Notes: generated by a model not told the origin, from the letters alone. DNA of 64,000 nt from Hungatella effluvii (GCF_003201875.1 NZ_QJKD01000015.1:1-64000); one strand, 5' to 3'; counted from the stretch's first letter, positions 44,261 to 53,623 are shown. A program made the numbers and translations.

Positions 44261-46441
44261 TTACTTTGATTTTTTTGAGCTCTTCGCCGCTGCCTTAGCC
44301 GCTTTTTCAGCAGCCTTTTTCTCTTCCATATGCTTATTCTTGTAGATCGTCATCACATACCATAAGGAACCTGTGATGCAGACAGAAGAATACGTACCGC
44401 ATACGATACCAACCATCAGAGGAAGTGCGAACTCACGAATCGAGGACACACCGAGAATAAACAGTACGAATACCATGATGAACGTGGTCAAAGAAGTGTT
44501 GATACTTCTTGTAAATGTCTGTGTGATACTTAAGTTTACGATCTCGGAAAGCTCCATCTTGCTGTTCACCTTTAAATTCTCACGGATACGGTCGAAGATA
44601 ACGATGGTGGCATTGATGGAATAACCGACAATAGTCAGCATACATGCTATGAAGGTGGAGCCGACAGACCATTTTAACAGAGAATAGAAGGTCAGCACAA
44701 CGAGCACGTCATGAAGCAGCGCCAGTACGGCACTTCCTGCAAACTTGATATCTTTAAAACGGAACCAGATATACAGCAGCATACAGATGGTGGCGATGAT
44801 AACTGCGATAAATGCATCCTGCTTCATCTCCTTGCTGATCGCACCGGAGATGCTCTCCGCCGTGATCTTCTCGGCTTCTACGCCGAAATTATCGACCATT
44901 GCCTGGTCTAAGTTCTGTCTCTCTTCAACGGATAACGTCTTTGTCTTAATGATTACTTCGTTGGTTCCCGCAACCTTCTGCGTCTGAACCTGCGCGTCGC
45001 CGGTCACATTTTCAACCACCGGAACCACCTTGGAAGAGATATCCTCCAGTGACATATCCTCGTTAAATGTTACATTTGTAGAGGTACCGCCCTTAAACTC
45101 CATGCTGTAGTTTAAGACATCGCCGGTCTGTGTCTTGTTGACCACAAGGCCGCCAAGACCGATTACGATTACCAGTAAAGATACTGCAAACCAGATTTTC
45201 CTCTTTCCAAGGAAATCGATGGTCTTCTTGTCCGTCTTCGTTCCGTAGAACTTCGGATCCTGAAATCCCAAGTTAAACAGGGCATTCAGAATGAACTTGG
45301 TGATGAACAGCGCGGTGATCATGGATAACACGATACCGATGGCCAGCGTGGAAGCGAAGCCCTTAACAGTACCGGAACCTCTCCAGAACAGTACGCCGGC
45401 TGCGATTAAGGTGGTCACGTTGCCGTCGATGATGGCGGACAGCGCTTTGTTGAAGCCGGACTTGATGGCGGACTGAACCGTCTTTCCAAGGCCGATCTCC
45501 TCTTTGATACGTGTAAAGATAATAACGTTGGCATCAACCGCCATACCAATGGAAAGGATGATACCGGCCACACCCGGAAGTGTCAGGGTCACACTGAACG
45601 CGGAAAGCAGGATCAGGATCAGGCCTACGTATAAGGAAAGTGCGATCACGGCCGCAAGACCCGGCACTAAATATACAATAATCATGAATACGGCTACGAT
45701 GCCGAATCCGATTGCGCCCGCCTTTAAGCTGGTGGAAATGGCTTCCTGGCCAAGCTTAGCGCCTACAACGTTGGAACGAAGTTCTTCCAGCTCCAGGGAA
45801 AGGGAGCCGATACGGATAGTGGAAGCCAGCGTCTCCGCCTCTTCATAGGAAGTCATGCCGCTGATCTGGCACTGGCCCTGTGTGATTGGCTCATTAACGA
45901 CCGGGTTGGAGTAGATCTTGCCGTCATAGATGATGGCGATTCTCTTGCCCACGTTCTTTGTCGTCGCATCTGCGAATACGGTCTTTCCGTCGTCGGTAAA
46001 GGTTAAATCAACCATATACTTCTTAATGCCGTTTTCGTCGGTGATAACCGGCTTCGCGGTGGCAACCTGATTGCCGTTTAAGATGGTCTGCCCGGCTTCG
46101 TCGACGAAGATCAGGGAACCTGGCTTGCCCAGCTCTTCCAGGATCGCGTTGGCATCCGATACGCCTGGAATATCGACGTTGATACGGTTGCTGCCTTCCT
46201 GATAGACCTCAGCCTCTGTACTGTAGTTCTGAACCCTCTGCTGCAGTTTGTAAATGGTATCCGACATATCCTCGGCACTGGGGTTCTCTTCCTTTGCCTG
46301 GTACGTAATGCTGACACCGCCTGCCAGATCGAGGCCCAGCTTAATGTCATTCATGGTAGTATATCCGAAATATCCGAACAATCCTACCAGAGCCAGAGCA
46401 ATAATCAGCCCGATCAGGCCTTTGCCTTTGTTACTTTTCAT
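44261..46441 (-). CDS. secDF: SecDF protein-export membrane protein (fused)
   Basis: 726 residues: a single SecD-SecF fusion that uses the proton-motive force to complete secretion. SecD half with DIKLGLDLAGGVSITYQAKE (the D1 motif) near residue 30 and SecF half from about residue 415 (DFLGKRKIWFAVSLLVIVIG), 12 membrane helices in total. C-terminus is a Lys/Ala-rich tail (EKKAAEKAAKAAAKSSKKSK). First gene after scfB on this strand. Confidence 0.96.
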   Translation of the reverse strand: MKSNKGKGLIGLIIALALVGLFGYFGYTTMNDIKLGLDLAGGVSITYQAKEENPSAEDMSDTIYKLQQRVQNYSTEAEVYQEGSNRINVDIPGVSDANAILEELGKPGSLIFVDEAGQTILNGNQVATAKPVITDENGIKKYMVDLTFTDDGKTVFADATTKNVGKRIAIIYDGKIYSNPVVNEPITQGQCQISGMTSYEEAETLASTIRIGSLSLELEELRSNVVGAKLGQEAISTSLKAGAIGFGIVAVFMIIVYLVPGLAAVIALSLYVGLILILLSAFSVTLTLPGVAGIILSIGMAVDANVIIFTRIKEEIGLGKTVQSAIKSGFNKALSAIIDGNVTTLIAAGVLFWRGSGTVKGFASTLAIGIVLSMITALFITKFILNALFNLGFQDPKFYGTKTDKKTIDFLGKRKIWFAVSLLVIVIGLGGLVVNKTQTGDVLNYSMEFKGGTSTNVTFNEDMSLEDISSKVVPVVENVTGDAQVQTQKVAGTNEVIIKTKTLSVEERQNLDQAMVDNFGVEAEKITAESISGAISKEMKQDAFIAVIIATICMLLYIWFRFKDIKFAGSAVLALLHDVLVVLTFYSLLKWSVGSTFIACMLTIVGYSINATIVIFDRIRENLKVNSKMELSEIVNLSITQTFTRSINTSLTTFIMVFVLFILGVSSIREFALPLMVGIVCGTYSSVCITGSLWYVMTIYKNKHMEEKKAAEKAAKAAAKSSKKSK

Positions 46442-46459
46442 GACTTTTCTCCTTTAATT

Positions 46460-47854
46460 TTAGTCTTCAGCCAAAGCCGCTTTAATCATGATGGCGCATT
46501 CGATCCTCTTCTTCTGCATTGCGCAGCCGATGTCATACGCATCGGTAATGCTCCCATGGAAATTATAAGAATTGGCCGCGCAGCCGCCGCTGCAGTAGAA
46601 TCTCGCGAAACAATTCCTGCACTTGTCCTTCGCATAGACGTTGCAGAGTTTGAATTCATCGCGGATACGTTCGTTGGTCACACCTGTATCAACATTGCCG
46701 AGAAGGAATTCTTCCTGGCCGACAAACTGGTGGCAGGGATAAAGATCACCCCACGGAGTCACCGCTAAGTACTCCGTTCCGGAACCACAGCCTGAAAGCC
46801 TCTTGGCAACACATGGTCCCTGATTTAAATCGATGTTGAAATGGAAGAAGTTAAAGCCCCGTCCCTCTTTTTTCCGTTTGATGTACTCTTCGGCAAGATG
46901 GTCATACTCTTCCATAATCTGCGGGAGATCTTCCTCCCTGATGGCATACTCTTCCTCCGGCGCTGCTACCACCGGCTCGATAGACATGCTTCGGAATCCC
47001 AGATCCGCAAATTCCGTCACGTCTTTGGAGAAATCCAGATTATGACGGGTAAATGTTCCGCGGACGTAATAATCCCTGTCGCCTCTCATCTCGGCAAACT
47101 TCTGGAACTTGGGTACGATTAAATCGTAGCTTCCCTTTCCGCCCCGGAACGGGCGCATCTTATCGTTGACTTCCTTCCGGCCGTCGAGACTCAATACGAC
47201 GTTGCTCATCTCACGGTTGCAGTAATCCATGATCTCGTCGTTTAACAAAACGCCGTTGGTCGTCATGGTAAAACGGAAGTTCTTATTATATTCTTTCTCT
47301 TTTGAACGGCCGTATTCAACCAACTGCTTTACGACTTCCCAATTCATTAAAGGTTCGCCTCCGAAGAAGTCCACCTCTAAGTTTCTGCGGTTCCCGGAAT
47401 TCGCAATCAGGAAATCCAGCGCCTTCTTTCCCACCTCGAAACTCATAAGCGCCCTGCGGCCGTGATACTCGCCCTCCTCCGCAAAGCAGTACTGACAGGC
47501 AAGATTGCAGTCATGGGCAATATGGAGACAGAGCGCCTTGACTACGGTCTTCCGTTTCTTGAAATCCACCACGTAATCGTGATACTGGTCCGTGGTTAAA
47601 AGCTCTTCCGCGTCGATTAGGTACTGGATCTCATCCAAAGCCTCCTGTACCTCGGCTTCTCCATATGTAGGGGATAGACGCTCCATCACTTCCCGCGCCA
47701 CTTCTTCCGAAAGCTTCTCTGGTTCGGCAAGCTCCGGCACGCGCTCCGCCACAATCGCGACCGCGTCGTACATCACCGGATCGACGCTGTGAACAGAACC
47801 GCTGTTGACATCCATGATAATATGGAAGCCATTATTGATATATTGATGAATCAC
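46460..47854 (-). CDS. scfB: Radical SAM SCIFF maturase (thioether-forming)
   Basis: 464 residues: radical SAM motif CNLACQYC (CX3CX2C, about residues 115-122), then a SPASM domain with additional Fe-S cysteines (GCGSGTEYL, YPCHQF, CNVYAKDKCRNCFARFYCSGGC). It introduces Cys-to-carbon thioether crosslinks in the SCIFF peptide encoded just upstream. An N-terminal RRE-like region with VNSGSVHSVDPVMYDAV fits peptide recognition. GTG start after AAGGAGAACATTTCA. This pair is nearly universal in Clostridia and immediately precedes secDF here. Confidence 0.96.
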   Translation of the reverse strand: MIHQYINNGFHIIMDVNSGSVHSVDPVMYDAVAIVAERVPELAEPEKLSEEVAREVMERLSPTYGEAEVQEALDEIQYLIDAEELLTTDQYHDYVVDFKKRKTVVKALCLHIAHDCNLACQYCFAEEGEYHGRRALMSFEVGKKALDFLIANSGNRRNLEVDFFGGEPLMNWEVVKQLVEYGRSKEKEYNKNFRFTMTTNGVLLNDEIMDYCNREMSNVVLSLDGRKEVNDKMRPFRGGKGSYDLIVPKFQKFAEMRGDRDYYVRGTFTRHNLDFSKDVTEFADLGFRSMSIEPVVAAPEEEYAIREEDLPQIMEEYDHLAEEYIKRKKEGRGFNFFHFNIDLNQGPCVAKRLSGCGSGTEYLAVTPWGDLYPCHQFVGQEEFLLGNVDTGVTNERIRDEFKLCNVYAKDKCRNCFARFYCSGGCAANSYNFHGSITDAYDIGCAMQKKRIECAIMIKAALAED

Positions 47855-47923
47855 TGAAATGTTCTCCTTGTCTTAACGATATTTTAACGCCATAAACGAG
47901 TTTTGGGCAGACAAGCGAAGTAA

Positions 47924-47955
47924 CCCCTACCGTCCTTACGACCGTAGGGGTCTTT
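47924..47955 (-). terminator. Stem-loop between scfA and scfB
   Basis: CCCCTAC ... GTAGGGG stem with a GGTCGTAAGGACG-type loop. On the minus strand only TTACTT follows, so it is probably a partial terminator or mRNA stabiliser that lowers scfB expression relative to scfA. Confidence 0.5.
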
Positions 47956-47983
47956 TCACTCATCTGCCTCATATTCCGGCATA

Positions 47984-48130
47984 CTATCTATTGCTGTTCT
48001 CGCAGCTCTGGTTGCCCACCGTACAGGATGTCTTGCAGGCTGACTGACAGGAAGTCTGGCACTCGCCACAACCGCCTTTTTTCATAGATTCCTTTAATGT
48101 GCTGGAATTTAATGTCTTAACGTGTTTCAT
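47984..48130 (-). CDS. scfA: SCIFF ranthipeptide precursor (six cysteines)
   Basis: 48-residue precursor peptide: N-terminal MKHVKTLNSSTLKESMKKG leader followed by a cysteine-rich core CGECQTSCQSACKTSC and a last Cys before SENS-type end (six Cys, residues 21, 24, 28, 32, 36, 43). The radical SAM maturase is the next gene. AGGAGG lies seven bases before the ATG and an almost perfect promoter is at 48165-48193. The product's function is still debated; it is proposed to act in quorum sensing or metabolism. Too short for many gene finders. Confidence 0.96.
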   Translation of the reverse strand: MKHVKTLNSSTLKESMKKGGCGECQTSCQSACKTSCTVGNQSCENSNR

Positions 48131-48164
48131 TCTTACACCTCCTGTATTTACCTAATTCTTTGAG

Positions 48165-48193
48165 ATTATACCACATGTTTTTAAGGAGTGCAA
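48165..48193 (-). promoter_or_regulatory. scfA promoter
   Basis: Minus strand TTGCAC (48188-48193), 17 bases, TATAAT (48165-48170), about 35 bases before the start codon. Confidence 0.85.
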
Positions 48194-48211
48194 GGTAAAA
48201 CGCCCCCGGGA

Positions 48212-49615
48212 TTACGGGGATTTTCGAATTCCCTCCTGATTTTTCACGCCCAGAAGGCCGATTGCAAATACCACGGCAAGACAGATTCCAAATACCAGAT
48301 AGATCCTGCTGAGCGACTGTTCCATAGGGGCACCGCTGTTTAAGAATGCTCCTGCAACCGCGCCGCAGATCGTTCCGCCGGCGGATCCCGCAAATGCGAT
48401 CATTCCCTGGGCAGCGCCGTAGTTTTCCTTCGGCATCGTCGTCTGGAGGAACGGCGTGTTGATTACCTGGTCGCAGGCGTAGGCCACACCGCCCAGCAGC
48501 GTCATTCCATAGATTACCAGTACGGAGGAATCCGGTTTTAAGAAAAATGCCCATACTAGCAGCGGAATGGCACCGCCCAGTCCCATAATCATGTAGGCGG
48601 TCCGGTAGTTCTTCCTGCTTTTTGCGATAAACATTCCCACAAAGGATGCGAGCACCGCGCTGCAGATTGTCTGCGGCATGCTCAGGGTAGAGCTGACGGT
48701 GGCGGACACATTCATGACATTCTGGGCGAACAGCACAATGTAGGCGCTGGCCGTCACCACATACATGGTAAAGAGCAGATGGCAGATCCATGCGATCCGA
48801 AATTCCTTAAACCGGAACAGTTTTACGGAAATCACCGGATTCTCCGCCCGGTACTCATAAATAACCAGCGCGGCCAGCCCCAGAATTCCTACTGCCAGCA
48901 GAGCCATGCCCAGAGGAGATTTTCTTGGAAACATGACATTTCCAAAATTCAGGTAGGCGACCAGAGAACAGATACTCACAATCAGAAGAATCAGTCCGGC
49001 AAAGTCCACCTTACTTCCCGTATGTACCGCCATCTTTTTATTGGGATAACACGTTACATAAATGGCGATTACCACGATTCCCAGCGGAATTCCCACAAAG
49101 TAGGCAGCCCGCGCCATTCCCGCATCGGCCAGGATTCCGGCCAGCAGAGGCCCGGCCAGCATGCCGACAGCCGATGCCGTAGCCAGATATCCATAGTATT
49201 TTGGCCGCTCCTTCATGTCGGTCACATCCGCAATGATGGAGAACGCGGATGAGATGAAGAAACCGCCGCAGATGCCGCTTAACCCCCAGCATACCAGGAG
49301 AACCCATCCGGTCCGCGCCAGGCCGCCTCCGGCCACACAGACCAGATACGCGGCCAGAGAAATGACGGTCAGCCATTTACGTCCCAGCGTATCGCTGAAT
49401 TTCCCCGCCACCGGGGACGCGATCATGAGTCCCACGGAGCTGAATACCGTGACTACTGCGTAGATGCTCATAGCGTTAATTTCCGTCAGGAGTCTCGGCA
49501 GCGCCACACCGCACCCCAGATTGATCACCATGTAGTTAAAATACATGATAATACAGGCGGCGATTACCAGCCCCTTTTTTCTATTATCCAGCTCTATATT
49601 CACATTGCCAGCCAT
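48212..49615 (-). CDS. MFS transporter (14-helix, BaiG-like candidate)
   Basis: 467 residues, 14 predicted membrane helices, MFS signature GKFSDTLGRKW between helices 2 and 3. The 14-helix DHA2-like form includes drug exporters and the bile-acid importer BaiG. It lies 28 bases after an SDR that resembles 7-alpha-hydroxysteroid dehydrogenases and near a BaiCD/BaiH-like flavoenzyme, so transport of the same substrate is plausible. An efflux role remains equally possible from sequence. Confidence 0.8.
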   Translation of the reverse strand: MAGNVNIELDNRKKGLVIAACIIMYFNYMVINLGCGVALPRLLTEINAMSIYAVVTVFSSVGLMIASPVAGKFSDTLGRKWLTVISLAAYLVCVAGGGLARTGWVLLVCWGLSGICGGFFISSAFSIIADVTDMKERPKYYGYLATASAVGMLAGPLLAGILADAGMARAAYFVGIPLGIVVIAIYVTCYPNKKMAVHTGSKVDFAGLILLIVSICSLVAYLNFGNVMFPRKSPLGMALLAVGILGLAALVIYEYRAENPVISVKLFRFKEFRIAWICHLLFTMYVVTASAYIVLFAQNVMNVSATVSSTLSMPQTICSAVLASFVGMFIAKSRKNYRTAYMIMGLGGAIPLLVWAFFLKPDSSVLVIYGMTLLGGVAYACDQVINTPFLQTTMPKENYGAAQGMIAFAGSAGGTICGAVAGAFLNSGAPMEQSLSRIYLVFGICLAVVFAIGLLGVKNQEGIRKSP

Positions 49616-49642
49616 AAGTTTTCCTTCCCCCTTCTCCGGATT

Positions 49643-50434
49643 TTATGCTTTCCCTGACATGCTGCCGGCGTAATCAGCTCCCGGCAGCGTGTAGCCGCCG
49701 TTGACTAACAGGCACTGTCCCGTAATGAAGGAGGCTTCGTCGCTGGCAAGGAAGAGAGCGGCATTGGCCATATCTTCCGGCTCCGCGACGCGTCCCATCG
49801 GAACGGCTCTGGCATACTGCTCCACAAATTCCGGAGGCAGCACCTTGACAGCGTCTGTCTTCGTAAATGGAGGCATAACGGCATTGCAGCGCACGTTCTG
49901 GCGGCCGTACTGGATCGCGATGTGCTCGGTAAGCGCATTTACCGCTGTCTTGGCGATTCCGTACCAGCTTCTGGTCAGCTGAGGTACTACCGCGGTCTCA
50001 GAGGATATATTGACAATGCTTCCGCCGCCTCCCGCGATCATGTGCGGAATCGCATACTGAGCGCACAGGGCTGTGACAATGGTATTGAACTCAAATGCCT
50101 TTAAGATGGCTTCCATATCACTCCCGACAATATCTTTGTTTCCCGGCTTCACGCCGCCGCCTAAATTATTGACCAGAATATCGATGCGCCCCTCCGCCTC
50201 GTATACCTGATTTACCATGGGTTCGATCGTCTCCAGAATATCTCCGTCGAAATAGACTGCCTTGACCCGGCGTCCCAGTGCATTGTGGGCATCCGCGATC
50301 TCCTGGCCCGCGTCCATACGGCGCACAGCCATGTACACGATGGCTCCCTCTTCGGCAAAGCGGTCGGCAATGGCACGGCCAATTCCTCTCGTACACGCGG
50401 TAACAATGGCTACTTTATCTTTAATTCTGTCCAT
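49643..50434 (-). CDS. SDR oxidoreductase, 7-alpha-hydroxysteroid dehydrogenase-like
   Basis: 263 residues: cofactor loop VTACTRGIGRAIADRFAEEG, NNLGGG in place of NNAG, NISSETAVVP, and YGIAKTAVNAL (Tyr-Lys). The sections EEGAIVYMAVRR, RIDILVNN, AIPHMIAGGGGSIVNISS and IQYGRQNVRCNAVMPPF recall the clostridial NADP-dependent 7-alpha-HSDH group from memory; this is not a database result. Start MDRIKDKVAIVT follows AGGAAAAATAAT. Could act on a bile-acid, steroid or other hydroxyl. Confidence 0.75.
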   Translation of the reverse strand: MDRIKDKVAIVTACTRGIGRAIADRFAEEGAIVYMAVRRMDAGQEIADAHNALGRRVKAVYFDGDILETIEPMVNQVYEAEGRIDILVNNLGGGVKPGNKDIVGSDMEAILKAFEFNTIVTALCAQYAIPHMIAGGGGSIVNISSETAVVPQLTRSWYGIAKTAVNALTEHIAIQYGRQNVRCNAVMPPFTKTDAVKVLPPEFVEQYARAVPMGRVAEPEDMANAALFLASDEASFITGQCLLVNGGYTLPGADYAGSMSGKA

Positions 50435-50481
50435 ATTATTTTTCCTCATTTCTCTAATTAATGTTGAAAAGCTCTATTTTT

Positions 50482-52461
50482 CTACAGGCCAAGCGCCGTA
50501 TAATATCCGGCCGACGAAGAAGCGGCAAAGCTGTCCGGCTTATCGCTGTCGCCGATGTTATAGAATTCCGGCACCAGGCTCTTTAAGCGCCCGCAGAGCT
50601 CATTATTGGGCTTATCGCCAATGCTGATCAGCACATCATCGCACACGATCTCCGTTTTCTTTCCATCCTTCTCTTCGATTACGACTCCGTTATCGGTAAT
50701 CTCACGACAGGCGCACTCCATATAGGTTTTCAGTTCGTGTCCCTTCAAATGGCCCATCAGTATGGACCGTGTGGTCGCGGCCATCTTGCCCGCAAGCGTA
50801 TCGAGCATCTCCACGATCGTCACCGTCTTCCCTTGCTGAAGCAGAAGCTCGGCTGTCTCGCATCCCACGACGCCGCCGCCGATGATTACAATATGGCTGC
50901 CAACCGTTTTACCCAGAAGAACCTCTTTCGCACTGGAAACTATGGGTTTCTCAAATCCCGGGATCGGAAGCACCGCCGGACGGACGCCACAGGCCCAGAT
51001 CACCGCATCCGGCTTCCGGGATGCCACATACGCTTCATCTGCCGTTGTATTCAGCAGGACTTCCACGCCGTTAAGCGCCAGCTGCTTCTCATAATAGGGA
51101 TACAGCTGTTTTAAGTTATCCTTATATGGCGGCGCCACTGCGTAATCCAGCTGGCCGCCAAGATGGTCATTCTGCTCCACCAGCGTTACTTTGTGGCCTC
51201 TCCTCGCAGCTGTTCTCGCAGCTTCCATTCCCGCGATTCCTCCGCCGACCACGAGCACCTTCTTTATCACTGCCGCCGGTTCCATCGTGTAGTCATTTTC
51301 CCCGTTTCCAAGCACCGCGTTGCAGGAGCAGCGGATATGGCGGTTATAGGAAAGCTGGTCATCGGCACACAGATTGCATCCGATGCAGGGGCGCGCCTCC
51401 CCGCAGCGGTCCTGCTCCATGTATTCCACAAGGTGCGGCTCTGCTAAAAGACCGTGTCCCATAAATATAAAGTCACATTTCCCTTCCGCCAGGGCCTCCT
51501 CGGCCAGTGACGGCAGATACGTGCGGCCTCCTCCGATAAACACAGGATCTTTCTTTTCTCCCGGCATGGAGAGAACCGCCTTTCTCACAACTGCGGAAAG
51601 GCCCAGCATACGTCCCGGCTTATCCGCCGTACTGGGGATATCGTCGATATCGGGCACCGGCTTCCAGGAGCCGCCCATGACCTCGATGCCGTCGGCTCCC
51701 GCAGTCAGGAACTTATTGGCGTAGAACATCCCCTCTTCCATGGTGATTCCGCCCTGTTCTCCGGCCTCCATCACCGCCTGCTTTACAACGAGGCCAAAAT
51801 CCGTACCGCAGGCTTCCCTGATTTTCCCGATAATATTCGTATAGAACCGGCTTCTGTTCTCCGGGTTTCCGCCGTACTCGTCGGTTCTTATATTGGCGGT
51901 GGAGGACAGAAACTGCTGGCCCATGTAATATCCGCAGGCGTGAAGTTCCACTCCGTCGAAGCCCGCCTTCTGCGCCCTGACAGCCGCAGCTGCGTATTTG
52001 TCCTCAATCGTGCGGATCTCTTCGATGGTAAGTGCCCGCGGCTCCTCATTGCCGAATCCCATCATATAGGAAAATGGCATTGCCACGGCGGAAGGACCTA
52101 CCGGCTGCGCCCCGATATTTTTCCTGCGTGCACCGCGTCCCGTGTGGCTGATCTGCAGAAAACATTTTGCCCCCTGTGCGTGGATGGCCGCTGCAAGCTT
52201 TGCAAGTCCAGGTATGTATTTGTCGTCATCCGCCACCAGCATGTTCACGGTGTTTAACCCCAGAGGCGTGTCTACACAGGTTACCTCGATGATGATTAAT
52301 CCGACTCCGCCCTTCGCCCGCTCCACGTAGTGATTGATGATGGCGTCATTGACAAAGCCATGATCCGACATGTTGGTCCCCATCGCAGACATGACGGTGC
52401 GGTTGCGCACCTCTACAGAACCGATCTTACCAGGTGCAAAAATGTGTGGATAGTGATTCAT
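50482..52461 (-). CDS. BaiCD/BaiH/FadH-like flavin-iron-sulfur oxidoreductase
   Basis: 659 residues: N-terminal Old Yellow Enzyme barrel (VRNRTVMSAMGTN; GFDGVELHACGYYMGQQFLS with His/Tyr active site; WKPVPDIDDIP), Fe-S cysteines ARPCIGCNLCADD and RHIRCSCNAV (about residues 350-380), and a C-terminal FAD/NAD domain with two dinucleotide loops (VVGGGIAGMEAARTA; IIGGGVVGCETAELL). Family members reduce C=C bonds in dienoyl-CoA, bile-acid intermediates or other enones. With the SDR and MFS genes it forms a three-gene operon divergent from TetR. Confidence 0.88.
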   Translation of the reverse strand: MNHYPHIFAPGKIGSVEVRNRTVMSAMGTNMSDHGFVNDAIINHYVERAKGGVGLIIIEVTCVDTPLGLNTVNMLVADDDKYIPGLAKLAAAIHAQGAKCFLQISHTGRGARRKNIGAQPVGPSAVAMPFSYMMGFGNEEPRALTIEEIRTIEDKYAAAAVRAQKAGFDGVELHACGYYMGQQFLSSTANIRTDEYGGNPENRSRFYTNIIGKIREACGTDFGLVVKQAVMEAGEQGGITMEEGMFYANKFLTAGADGIEVMGGSWKPVPDIDDIPSTADKPGRMLGLSAVVRKAVLSMPGEKKDPVFIGGGRTYLPSLAEEALAEGKCDFIFMGHGLLAEPHLVEYMEQDRCGEARPCIGCNLCADDQLSYNRHIRCSCNAVLGNGENDYTMEPAAVIKKVLVVGGGIAGMEAARTAARRGHKVTLVEQNDHLGGQLDYAVAPPYKDNLKQLYPYYEKQLALNGVEVLLNTTADEAYVASRKPDAVIWACGVRPAVLPIPGFEKPIVSSAKEVLLGKTVGSHIVIIGGGVVGCETAELLLQQGKTVTIVEMLDTLAGKMAATTRSILMGHLKGHELKTYMECACREITDNGVVIEEKDGKKTEIVCDDVLISIGDKPNNELCGRLKSLVPEFYNIGDSDKPDSFAASSSAGYYTALGL

Positions 52462-52494
52462 ATAAAACCCTCCTTAAGTGTATTATGTCATACC

Positions 52495-52529
52495 CCTCTC
52501 TTCACAAAGAGAGGTAATCCTGTTATAAT
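52495..52529. promoter_or_regulatory. TetR operator and tetR promoter
   Basis: Perfect palindrome CCTCTCTT-CACA-AAGAGAGG (52495-52514). It overlaps the -35 (TTCACA, 52501-52506) of a promoter with a 17-base spacer and -10 TATAAT (52524-52529) reading toward tetR, and lies just upstream of the divergent flavoenzyme. Confidence 0.75.
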
Positions 52530-52570
52530 AAAATACTGAACATGAAATTATACAGAAAGCGGGTAATCAC

Positions 52571-53191
52571 ATGAGCCTTCGCCAGAAAGAAAAATCTGAA
52601 ATGACCCATCAGGAGATAAAAGCCGCCGCTCTCCGGCTTTTCCTGGAAAATGGATATAAGAATACAAGCGTTCAGGACATCGTTACGGAATCCGGTTATT
52701 CCATCGGCTCCTTCTATAACCACTACAAAACAAAGCGCGACGTTCTGGCTGATATCTGGAATGAACACGCCATCGCATTTATCTCTCACTCTATTGATGA
52801 GATGAAAGCCATACGCACACCGGAGGAGCTGGCCGACTATCTGATCGATAACTCCAACGCCTTCGACCGGGACGAAAAAACCATCAGCCTGGCGAAAGCC
52901 GCGCAGGAAGACCTGGTCACCGTCGGCAAAAACTATGAGGGGGTCCGTGATATCTCCCAGCTTTACTTAAAAGAGATCGCCTCCGTTCTTCGTATCTTCT
53001 GCCCTCATACAGATGAGGTCATCCTTCTGTCCCACGCCAGCGTCCTGGATTCGATCCAGTACTCCCACTCCGAGGTTACGAGAAAGAAAGTAGGATATTT
53101 CTTTGACGATGACACGGTGAAACGCGATATTCTGCTTCTTATGAATGCCTGGATTCAGGAAGACATACAGGGCATGAAAGAAGGCAGATAA
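52571..53191 (+). CDS. TetR family transcriptional regulator
   Basis: 206 residues: N-terminal HTH (AALRLFLENGYKNTSVQDIVTESGYSIGSFYNHYKTK, in part SGYSIGSFYNHYKTKRDV) at residues 16-60 and a divergent ligand-binding C-terminal domain. Divergent from the flavoenzyme-SDR-MFS operon with a palindromic operator between, so it probably represses that operon and responds to its substrate. Confidence 0.92.
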   Translation: MSLRQKEKSEMTHQEIKAAALRLFLENGYKNTSVQDIVTESGYSIGSFYNHYKTKRDVLADIWNEHAIAFISHSIDEMKAIRTPEELADYLIDNSNAFDRDEKTISLAKAAQEDLVTVGKNYEGVRDISQLYLKEIASVLRIFCPHTDEVILLSHASVLDSIQYSHSEVTRKKVGYFFDDDTVKRDILLLMNAWIQEDIQGMKEGR

Positions 53192-53204
53192 AAGGCGGCA
53201 GAGA

Positions 53205-53235
53205 AGAGTTCCCCTGGAGGAGCTCTTTATTTTTG
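53205..53235 (+). terminator. tetR terminator
   Basis: AGAGTTCC...GGAGCTCT stem followed by TTATTTTT, 13 bases after the tetR stop codon. Confidence 0.7.
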
Positions 53236-53493
53236 TCTTGAAACTGAACATATTCTTTTTATGAATATATTCAGTTTTAGAATACATTCACTTTTTGAGA
53301 ATGTCAATAATTTATCAATATTTTCTTCGGGAATCATGCATATTTTCCCTTATGCACAATTCTGCAGCTAATTTTTTGTGCATTTTGCGATAGATATCGT
53401 TTATGTCGGATAAAATCTAAGCCAGATACGGCTTGCACCGGATTCAGTCTGCACAGAGAAACCTTTGCCAGTAAAGATGTTCCACGAAAACAG

Positions 53494-53541
53494 AAAACCG
53501 GATTTATCAGGATCTCACTCAATCCCGATAAATCCGGTTTT
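53494..53541. repeat. Perfect 15-base inverted repeat
   Basis: AAAACCGGATTTATC (53494-53508) and exact complement (53527-53541), 18-base loop. TTTTCTGTTTTC follows on the minus strand, so it could terminate the 706-residue gene at 53624. Confidence 0.6.
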
Positions 53542-53623
53542 CTGTAATTTCTATTTCTCAGAAGATACAAGTTCTGCCGCACTCTCAGCCCCACTCTCTG
53601 CCGCACTCACCCATCACTCACCA

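Larger units (their letters stand above)
53192..53623. other. Intergenic stretch with three hairpins
   Basis: No supported gene. It holds the tetR terminator (53205-53235), an inverted repeat AAACTGAA...TTCAGTTT at 53241-53277, and perfect 15-base arms AAAACCGGATTTATC at 53494-53508 with complement at 53527-53541. The last could terminate the 706-residue gene's antisense side or be a repeat; the minus-strand frame across it is not gene-like. Confidence 0.55.

Noticed and set aside
48212-52461. Complete bai operon
   Set aside because: Only BaiG-, HSDH- and BaiCD/H-like families are seen; CoA ligase, CoA transferase and BaiE dehydratase genes are absent.
53334-53606. Minus-strand 90-residue frame
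   Set aside because: It runs across an inverted repeat and has no ribosome site; the repeated peptide KPDLSG comes from the hairpin arms.
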